64,000 nucleotides of DNA, taken from contig NC_091676.1 of assembly GCF_042453785.1 (NCBI RefSeq), positions 2,797,501-2,861,500 of the forward strand, read 5' to 3'. Each line of letters starts with the position of its first letter. Position 1 is the first letter of the stretch. Positions 55,587 through 64,000 of the stretch are shown here, one piece after another. The stretch comes from Malus domestica. Its lineage: Eukaryota > Streptophyta > Magnoliopsida > Rosales > Rosaceae. The notes beneath the pieces were generated by a model. It was not told where the DNA came from. It ran no database searches and saw nothing but the letters and a program-made list of their open reading frames with translations. The translations under genes were made by a program, and so were the position numbers.

Positions 55587-57066
55587 TGCTCAAGTAAATC
55601 ATTTGGATCAAGTTGCACAGGAGAAAGAGCACAAAAGAAAACATACGTTACTACTCTAGGTAATACAATTTCCAATAGTATGTAAAGAAAGTGCTGAGGA
55701 TTCAACCGTACTCGTGAATACGATTTGTATATTTGTATCTTATCTTATGACGTCAAGAACTCAAATGTTTCTCTTATCATTCACAAATTGTTGTTATTGC
55801 AATCACTTTATCTACAACAGATCTTGTGTCGTGACTCGTGACTGATTGGAGGGCAACTGCTCTGGCTTTCACACCGATTCCCAACATATTTCGTCTATGA
55901 GCCGATGAGGCATTAGTTGTGATTGTGATTTGCATATTTTAATTAGCGAGATGGAAACCAATCAAATTCAGATATTGTCCTTGATAATTATGTATTATCC
56001 TCCATGACCAGTAGGCATGGACTCACAATATGCACACATGAAATTTTGAATCGGAATTTTATGTCTTCCAACAGCACCGGATGCTATGTATGAATTTGCT
56101 GTGCCAATAAGGTTCCTCTTTTCTTCTCTTCATTTACGTACATGACTAACTAATTTCATTTCATGAATCATTTCTACACTTATATGGCTTTGTAATTATA
56201 TATATGCTCCGGGTCCGGACTAGTTTAAGGTTTTAATGACGGAAGAAGAGAATGGATGTGGTTGGATCGATGTTCAAAATATTTGGTCCATGCGAAAAAT
56301 GTAAAGATGAGAAAGTCCAAGTCAGGACCCAACCATTGTTCGTTTAATCATGTAATCTTTGTATAATCTCTTTAAGGTAAGCATAGATTTCTTATTACAC
56401 CAGAAACTCGTCTGGTAATTTACTTTTAACTTTTCCGAAGCTGGAACCATATATATGTATGAGGAGAACCACAGTAATATGACTTTAAAGTTTGACATAT
56501 ATGATCAGAACAAACCAAAACATTCTTGTTTGCTCCCCAAGAGATTCCGATCCGATCTACAACGACACTGCCATATATCTATCACAGCTGCTGCCACAGC
56601 CTGATGAGCCTCGATCTGAGAGCCCTAGTGCCCTAGATACCTAGACCCTAGAGGGCTAGACCTAATTATATAAGGCTGCACTATTGCATATATGTATATA
56701 TATATATATATATATATAAAGTGTATGTATATATACATTTAACCTAGCAAAGCAGCTAGGGCTTATGATAAATATGACGGTGCAGTGGCAAGAAGAGACA
56801 AGTTTACAAGACCTGATGGTGGGTATAGTTATACATAGATAGGATCACACTTCTCAACGACATAGCTTCTCTCGTGCAAACACGAAACCCACGTCGGTTT
56901 CTCAAAAGACAAAAGTACTCTCTAAGTATGCTTGCAGGAAACTTCAGCAAACACTTCTGAAAGGCACACTTACAACAATTAGCAGTGCGTTTATATTCAC
57001 TGTGTCTGTGTCTGTGTCGTGACAAAGATGTAACATTGTTGGTTTAGCATTTTAGCAGCATGCATG

Positions 57067-57068
<2 letters not shown>
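55587..57068. other. 3' flank of IST1-like gene and intergenic
   Basis: Probably contains the 3' UTR up to ~55830. The rest has a (TA)n run at ~56694-56718, repeated ccctaga strings near 56610-56660 and no supported gene. Confidence 0.5.

Positions 57069-57111
<43 letters not shown>
57069..57111. repeat. (GA)n microsatellite
   Basis: About 21 uninterrupted GA units directly before the tandem duplication. Confidence 0.95.
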
Positions 57112-57114
<3 letters not shown>

Positions 57115-57302
57115 TCTATGTATATGAGGTGTATACATCACACCAAAAAAGAAAACCTGGTTTGAATCATAAAATGCCATAAGAAGTGATGGTGGTGCTT
57201 TTATAATTAGACAGCTTTATATGTATATGAGGTGTATATATCACACCAAAAAAGAAAACCTGGTTTGAATCATAAAATGCCATAAGAGGTGGTGGTGGTG
57301 CT
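57112..57302 (+). repeat. ~100 bp direct tandem duplication
   Basis: Two units starting at about 57112 (ctttctatgtatatgagg) and 57213 (ctttatatgtatatgagg) share caccaaaaaagaaaacctgg and tttgaatcataaaatgccat with very few differences. Not coding. Confidence 0.85.
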
Positions 57303-58325
57303 CAACCGCGTGATCTTCACCAACAACTCACATTGATATTGTTGAACTGAGCAGTCGTTTTCGTCTTGAATTTCGTTTTAAAATCCTCATTTCCATTGGT
57401 CGCTTGCTTCAGACCTCCCAGCTGCACCTTCTAGTATACTTCTCATCAAATATATGTGTGTTGGGCAGATTTGTGACACCAAAGAAAATACACAAGTTCT
57501 AAATAATTAGATTTGTACAATTTTAACGGTTGAGATGCAATCTGATTAATCCAATTAATTATCTTTCTTTAAATAATTATGTATCAGGGAACAAAATTCT
57601 AAAAACCTTGTAAATTTATAATTCTCACTCCTATCTCATTAATTCTCCTCCCTTTTCCTGCTTGATTATTTATTTGGTGCCTTAGATTTTGGCCCTTACA
57701 ATTCATGATTTTTAGATAAAAACTCATTTACATATAAATGTCCAATAAAAACCCAAATTTAAAATCTACAACCACATTGGAACACTATTGACCTACTAAT
57801 ACAATTTATTTACACTCATACCACTTTCCCAAATCCCTAAATTTATTCCAAATTAAAAGTTGTAGAAAAAGTGAAATAAAATATATAAATTGTTGTATTG
57901 CATTAATTGTATCCATTTCATACCAAAAATTTACCTTTTTTGTGATATATATATTTTGCATTAATTGGGAAGTAAATTAATTTGTTCCAATTATTAAAAA
58001 AGATTATACTAAATCCATATTATATATTTTGAATCAAATAACACTTCTCTAACTTGTAGGTAAATTATTTTTCATGTATTGTTACATATATTAGGCACGT
58101 TTTATTGTTGTATAAATATAGGTATGACATAATATTTTTCAATATAATACATCAAATTACATTTCTTCTTGTTATGAGTAAATTATTCTCCATGTACTAG
58201 TGAAAAAAAAGATATTATATTACACACGGAGTATAATTTTTTGTAGGTAAATTATTGGAAATTAATTTGTAGGTAGGAAAATTAATTTGTTCCAATTATA
58301 TAAAAAATATATATACTACACCTAG

Positions 58326-58377
<52 letters not shown>

Positions 58378-61150
58378 TTTTTTTAATTTGAGAAAACCTA
58401 GATTATATATTTTGAATCAAATAACATTTTTGTATACATGGTAGGTAAATTATTTTTCATGTATTATTACATATATTAGCCTATTAGGGACATTTTTTTC
58501 TTTTCCCTTATCCTCTTCATCGTTCTTCCTTTGTACTCATAGGAAGGCCTATTTACTATTCTATTTAATATACCACGCTGCAGATGCTAAGGCAACTGGT
58601 AAAAGCATCCAAGTAGGGAGACACGATACCATGACCACTATTCAATGTATTCATTCTTCTCTCCGTCGTCCTCCCCTTCTATCGTGTTTTCTCAGTTTCT
58701 TTTTCTTTTTAATTTTTTGACATCTTGATGGCCATATCTTAATTCACCAACCAACCTTTTGTGCCTTGCAGCTATAGCGCCTATGACTACAATTGATTAA
58801 AGGCAAAAAATGAAATTATGTTCTGCAGACTATGGCCAATAGTTGATTGCAGACCCCTAACTCAATATGAATAATATAGCCAATAACTCTAGTTGATTAT
58901 CCTGGTTCATGATGCCGGATATGATTGAAGACATATTAACCGTTTTCATCTTACAATTTAAAATCCCAAGTGTCAAGACAGTACTATATTAAGTGGATCC
59001 ATGAAAAAAAAATGCAGAACGACGTATATAGGGAGAATTGGGGAAGAAAGAGTGGAATAAGTAAGGGGAGAAAATTAGTAAAGCACAATTAATGAGATAA
59101 GAGAGAAAATAAAATTTATAATTAAAAGTTTTATTTAACTATTTAAATAAATTTAAAAAAAAGAGTTGATGAATAACTTTCCACCTCAAAAAATAGAATT
59201 TTTTTCAATGTGATCAATACAATGAGTAGTACATCATGTGTTACTATATAAATGATGAGATATGTGTGCTAAAAAGTTAATAACTTAAAAAATAAAAAAT
59301 TTCTCCTCAACAAAAGTGTACGAATTTAATGGCCCAGAACTTGTGTCAAAATCTTGTGTGAAAAATGTGGTGGCACCCATCCGTCTATATAGGGTTGGAT
59401 ATGGAGACACATATTTTTATACATATTTTCAGTTATGTTTTGGTGCTGCTAACTCTGTAACATATTTTAACGATCCAACAATTTATCTTTTATTTTTTTC
59501 TCTCAAATATTATATCTACCAAAGATTACCTAAAATTCATATGACTATTGGATTAAATTTAATTTTTTTTTTGCCAAATTGTAATCAACAATTTCTTTAT
59601 TACAAATGAATGTCTTAATAATTTTAAATTTATTTAATTTTTTAGAAAGATGATTTATGAATAATGTACTAAAATATAGACAGTTCGAATCGTTAAAATA
59701 CATCACGAAGTGGGTATCAAAAACGTCTCTCTCCCGATCCTGATTCATGTTATAACGAGCTAAAATTGAAATATATGGATAAACACAACACATGCAAAAG
59801 TACGACATACAACTGTCCTAGGCCCTTAGGATGGTACGTGTGTACTAACAAGGGCAAGATGTTTGATGATTGCGAAGTAACCAAACAAGTGGAAACTGTT
59901 TGATGGTTGCGTTGCAGCTATTCACTTTGGACTATAATTAGATTATCATCTTTAATTTTTACTTTATACTTTTTGCACTATAGAGAGAGGAACATTACAT
60001 TCGTGAGAAAATGAATGAAGGATATGGTTGAGAGGAGGGTGAAATGAAGGAGAGAATGCATTGAGCACAAATTTCAAGTGAAAACTGAAGGAAGTTTCAC
60101 TTCAAAACCAACTAATGAGGATGAATAACACAACTTCTTATAAATTATAGCAAGATTTATTAACTTTTGATGGTGGTTACCATGCTATGTAGTAAAGAGT
60201 TTTTCAAACCACAAACCAAATCTTTCACATGAACTAAAGAGAATAAAAGCTAGGGTTTGCGGAGATCACTCTATTTTCTCATTCAACTAATAAAATTGAT
60301 TAATTACAAGTTTAATTATGCTAAATAGAATTAGCTAAAGTGACTAATCATGACAATTATATTAACTAACAATATCTGACCTAGGTTTTAGAATTGTTGA
60401 AGAAGAAAAAACAAGAGAAATTACCAATGGTCCAATTGGTTTGCCTATTAATTAAAGGTCGCTTTGTTTGTAAAAACTGATGGCAGCAGTATATATGTCG
60501 AGTTAAAAGTATTTTGGTAGTTGAAAGAAAGAGAAAAAAAACCTAGCTAGCTACTTACTTTCTTTCGCTCACACAGAACTCACACGCATACACAAAGCAA
60601 GGGAGATATCTCGGATCATGTGATCAGAGACTATTAGCAAACCAAATAAGTGGAAGGAGATAACAAAGATACAGCAACTGATCGAGTGATGGATCAGTTA
60701 GCTTATTAGCTAGAACTGTAGTCACAGAGACATCAAAATAATTCACTGTAAAAAGCTGATCAAATATTAAGCAAAGCTGGGTCTATATCCAATAAGCCCG
60801 TCTACTTTTGCTGAGGCTATATATATTTTGTAGTTTATGCATGCGCGCTCCACCTCTCTCCCCGTATTTCAGTTTCAGCCTGATCTCTCTCGAGTATTAA
60901 GTTGTTACAGTAACTATTATTAAATTTATATGCAACTTTTAGAAGTAGTTTCTTGTCAAAATAACTTTCATGCCATGAGCACATTGTTACTTTAGCTTTC
61001 ATGTAAATTTCACAAAAACATGTGTGATTTTTCTTCAGACGTCATTGTTTCATTTACACACGACGTCATATTTATGATATACACACACCATGTAAATTGC
61101 TTTCTTAATTATTGGCCTTCTACATATGTTTACAAAATTTTATAATTATT
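57303..61150. other. Long AT-rich intergenic stretch, no gene
   Basis: Holds a direct repeat pair (about 57980-58095 and 58270-58490, sharing ttgaatcaaataac and gtaggtaaattatttttcatg) in which the second copy is interrupted by an AT/T tract at 58328-58384. Also holds a repeat piece at 59210-59310 like that at 9655-9790. Open frames at 59316-59609 and 59545-59808 are AT-rich and unsupported. The zone 60500-60900 looks like upstream or leader DNA, but no gene follows in the window. Confidence 0.5.
58328..58384. repeat. (AT)n followed by T24
   Basis: About 33 bases of alternating AT continue straight into a run of T. Placed inside the second copy of a ~120 bp direct repeat. Confidence 0.9.
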
Positions 61151-61857
61151 ATCCGTGATTCATCTCTTTCTCTCTCCGTGCCCGGATCTCTTTGCTGGGG
61201 GGATGACCTCCAGCGTAGGGAAGCCCGAGCGACAGGCGAGGCCCGAGGAGCAGGCCCGTCGAGGATTGCCAGCCGGAGAGCCCGAGGGCTGCGTCAGGCG
61301 CGTGCGTTTCACGCGCGCGTGGGCGCGAGTCATCCGACAAAAAAATAGGGCTGGGGCCCGCGAATTCAGTTTTGAAAAGTTACCGTTGGGGAAGCCACGT
61401 GGCTTCCCCATGTCTGTTCGATTGAAACGGTCCTATTTTATGGACCGTTGGATTTCCAACGGTAAAAAACATTTAAAAATCTCATTTAATTTCATCCGTT
61501 TGATCTAAGATCAACGGTCCACGTTATTAGGCTTTGTAAATTTAAAAAAAAAAAACAGTTTAAAAATCTAAAATGTTACCGTTGTGACACGTGGCATAAT
61601 CTGGAGTGTTGGAATTTAACTTTTTTAAATCCAACGGCAGAGATTAATTAGGTGAATAAAAATTAAAAAAAATGTAAAAAATCCGAAAAAAATCCGAAAA
61701 AAAATTCTGAAAAATTATAAAAAATTTTGATTTTACTTGTCTATAAATACCTTCTCATTATCTTCTACCCTACACCACAATTTCATATTTTCTCAACTAC
61801 TGTCAACCACATTCCTATCTTTCTCTCAAAGTTTCAATCCAATTTTTTTCCAACAAA

Positions 61858-62178
61858 ATGACTACTCAACCAGGTACGAATTGGACACTTATTGAAGATG
61901 TTGCGTTGTGTACTAGTTGGGTTCAAGTTACTCATGATTCGATTACGGGTAATGTGATGCAGTTGCGAGAAATGTGGAGTCTTATTCATACCAATTATCT
62001 TGAGAAAATGGGTGGGCAAATAACTAAAGAATCGATGTCCAGTCGTTGGAAATTACTTAGTCAATCGTTTAGTACGTGGAGAGACGCCTTGGCACAAGCT
62101 AGTGGTAATCTTCGAAGTGGGGAAAATTTAGCGGATCAGGTAACAATATATTATTTATTTGTTTGTATTATTTGTTAG
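61858..62178 (+). pseudogene. Harbinger ORF1 (Myb/SANT-like) fragment
   Basis: A 106-codon frame: WTLIEDVALCTSWVQVTHD, MWSLIHTNYLEKM, MSSRWKLLSQSFSTWRDALA and SGNLRSGENLADQ. This is the N-terminal trihelix/Myb-like part of Harbinger-associated ORF1 proteins, often mislabelled as glutathione S-transferase T3-like or NAM-associated. Good coding agreement ends at ADQ followed by gtaaca at 62139, a likely 5' splice site. The following residues are repeat translation, and no second exon is found. A TATA box lies ~115 bp upstream. Probably a truncated relic. Confidence 0.7.
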
Positions 62179-62430
62179 CTACTTTCATTATAATTATTTG
62201 TTTGTATTATTTATTTTTTACCTACTTTCATTATAATTATTTGGTTGTATTATTTATTTGTTACCTACTTTCATTATAATTATTTGTTAGCTACTTTCAT
62301 TATATTTATTTGTTTGTATTATTTGTTACCTACTTTCATTATAATTATTTGTTAGCTACTTTCATTATAATTATTTGTTTTATTATTTATTTGTTACATA
62401 CTTTCATTATAATTATTTGTTTGTATTATA
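62150..62430 (+). repeat. AT-rich tandem repeat in the Harbinger derivative
   Basis: The core ctactttcattataattatttg occurs about eight times with spacers of 15-35 bp (gtttgtattatttatttgtta). It lies directly after the presumed ORF1 splice donor. Confidence 0.85.
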
Positions 62431-62440
62431 ATCCATCACC

Positions 62441-62700
62441 AATAATTGTCTTTTCAGATAATGACACGTGCCTTGACACAACGATTAAAAATCTTATCAG
62501 AAATCTATCACCAATAATTGTCTTTGCGGATAATGACACGTGGCGCAACGAGAACGATTAAATATCTTATTCGAAATAATAAATAAAATTATTTTGAATT
62601 ATTTTATAAATACAAAAATACAAAAATTTTATTGCTATTGGCTTTTCGGATAATGACACGTAGCGCAACGAGAACGATTAAAAATCTATCCGAAATTACA
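62441..62700 (+). repeat. Three-copy ~65 bp repeat
   Basis: The string ggataatgacacgtggcgca-acgagaacgattaaa recurs at about 62455, 62526 and 62646, each followed by cgaaa-aaataaaatta. It contains a CACGTG core. Confidence 0.8.
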
Positions 62701-62909
62701 AATAAAATTATTAGGGTTATGTATTATTTTATAAATAAAAAAATACTAATATTTTATTGCCAATTGCCAGGGCTATTCAATGCAAGGGTGGAGATGCAAA
62801 AGGCAATTGCCAGGGGAATGCACTGTTCATTAAGGGCAGTTACTGTTCACTAGGTGGATTAAATAGTGAATAGCCTGGGGGGAGGACTCCTACACTGGAG
62901 TTGCTCTAA

Positions 62910-64000
62910 GAGTGAAATATAACAAAGGAGTACACTTCTTAGGTTAAATTAAAAAGCATCAGCATGCTTACCACTAGGGCAACCCTAAACTGTGTTCAGA
63001 AACTGCATTAATATATAGTACAGTTGATTGATTGATTTTTATTTCTAATTTTGTATTGAGTGATTTTTATTCTAATTTTTGTTCTTTTGTTTTCGTAATT
63101 ATATCTTGTATTTTATGCTTTTGATAAGAAAATAAATATAGGTTTGTTTTTTATCATTTGTCGTTTATAGTTGATATATATAACTGCTGCTCCTGCATAT
63201 CTAGCAGGTACTTGACTAAATTATTTAAAATAAATACCAAATGCAATGAAAGATACGTACAAATTAGAAACCAAATGTTACTTAGCTTTATACATCATTT
63301 GTTTGTAACATTTGTGGTAGGGCGCCAGTCTCTCTACTTGTGATCACTATTTGAATGTGCTTGATCATCCAGTCTGACCTAGTTATGGCTATGCTCTAGT
63401 TTTTGTGATTTGTTCTACAAAGTGAATGACTCGTTTGATAATTATTTCAGTTTTTAGTTTTTGGTTTTCAATATTTATATTTTTAAAATTGAAAATAGAA
63501 ACCTGTTTTTAAAATTAATAAATAAAAACAGAAAACCAAAATTTGAAAACTTAAGAAAATAGTTTTCAATTTTCATTTGTTAATCGAATAGTATTTACAA
63601 ACAAGATTTCAATTTTTAAATTTCAAAAAAAATAGAAACAACAATTAAAAATTGAAAATGATTATAAGTACGATATGTTTAAATATCCTTTTTCAAATTA
63701 TATAAATTAACGACTTTTTAAGCAATATTTTGAGTGTTTTATTTATTTATTTTACAAACACTTAGTTTTAGTTTAAATAAAATCATGTTATCAAATGTTA
63801 ATAATTAAGTGTTGATTGAAATGTCTTTGAGGGATTTCAAAAGAACTCATTGTTATTCGCTCCGTCACACCACTACCAATAATTTTGAGCCGAATGTTGC
63901 TAATTAGATGTTTGGCGAAATGTCTTTGAAAGGTTGATTTTAAAAGGGCATTTTAGCCAAATAGACTTTGAAATTTGCATAATTTCTCACTTTGGTCTTT
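62910..64000. other. Right-edge intergenic DNA
   Basis: No supported gene. The stretch 63430-63680 is rich in complementary aattgaaaa/ttttcaatt text and may be a decayed inverted-repeat element. A 61-codon open frame at 63158-63343 is not supported. Confidence 0.45.

Larger units (their letters stand above)
61190..62909 (+). mobile_element. PIF/Harbinger-like derivative carrying ORF1 fragment
   Basis: The right end (agtgaatagcctgggggg, then ctcctacactggagttgctcta) is typical of Harbinger-like elements in rosaceous genomes. The left side has a GC-rich head (~61180-61340, gctggggggatgacctccagcg), but a clean matching inverted end could not be fixed, so the left border is approximate. Inside are a leader (ctataaatacc at ~61740), a first exon of ORF1 and AT-rich repeats. 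No transposase (DDE) ORF is present. Confidence 0.6.

Noticed and set aside
56560..56680. Possible miRNA hairpin around repeated ccctaga strings
   Set aside because: Pairing is short and irregular, and no known plant miRNA sequence is present.
1..64000. CRISPR arrays, bacterial operons or tRNA genes
   Set aside because: The window is plant nuclear DNA. The A/B-box pairs found belong to SINEs, none folds as a full tRNA, and repeat arrays lack unique spacers of constant length.

Overview
This 64 kb window is plant nuclear DNA. It is AT-rich, gene-poor and crowded with transposable elements, and its genes have GT-AG introns, TATA boxes and CT/GA-rich leaders. The repeat families point to a rosaceous tree, most likely the apple/pear group (Malus/Pyrus). 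They include 5S-carrying Cassandra TRIM elements, a large coding-poor LTR element with a conserved antisense ORF, and a short repeat that begins gagttttaacgaaaa. The genus is an inference from remembered repeat families. The assignment to a dicot plant is firm.

From left to right, 0-4 kb holds a four-copy ~160 bp tandem array, a complete Cassandra element and two tRNA-type SINEs. At 4.3-5.3 kb is an intronless single-TM plant protein of unknown function (+). At 8.4-9.1 kb is an MKS1-like VQ-motif protein (-). From 9 to 18 kb I see no gene, only SINEs and a ~960 bp fold-back element. At 18.5-19.6 kb is an intronless adenylate isopentenyltransferase of the IPT1 type (-), a cytokinin biosynthesis enzyme. 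From 20 to 32 kb there are MITEs, a Cassandra solo LTR nested in a MITE, and a ~1 kb tandem duplication. One copy of that duplication received a 5'-truncated LINE and the other a SINE.

From 32.4 to 51.3 kb lie two tandem, eight-exon monoacylglycerol-lipase-type alpha/beta hydrolase genes, both apparently intact. They are separated by a 13.7 kb nest of retrotransposons. The outer element is a decayed Ty1/copia element (TSD CCTTT) broken in its reverse transcriptase by a 7.9 kb non-autonomous LTR element (TSD ACTAG). I found only one difference between the two 1,806 bp LTRs of the inner element. The inner element has no gag-pol but carries a 208-codon antisense ORF with a coiled coil, and signs of a separate spliced sense transcript. 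At 53.3-55.6 kb is a six-exon IST1-like ESCRT-III regulator (+). The last 8 kb hold microsatellites, a ~100 bp tandem duplication and a PIF/Harbinger derivative with a fragment of the Myb/SANT-like ORF1.

The genes do not form a pathway: a VQ signalling adaptor, a cytokinin enzyme, two lipid/ester hydrolases and an endosomal sorting factor. What ties the window together is layered transposition whose order can be read from target-site duplications, nesting and LTR divergence. All exon boundaries were worked out by eye from splice sites, reading frame and comparison of the two paralogs. No search was run.
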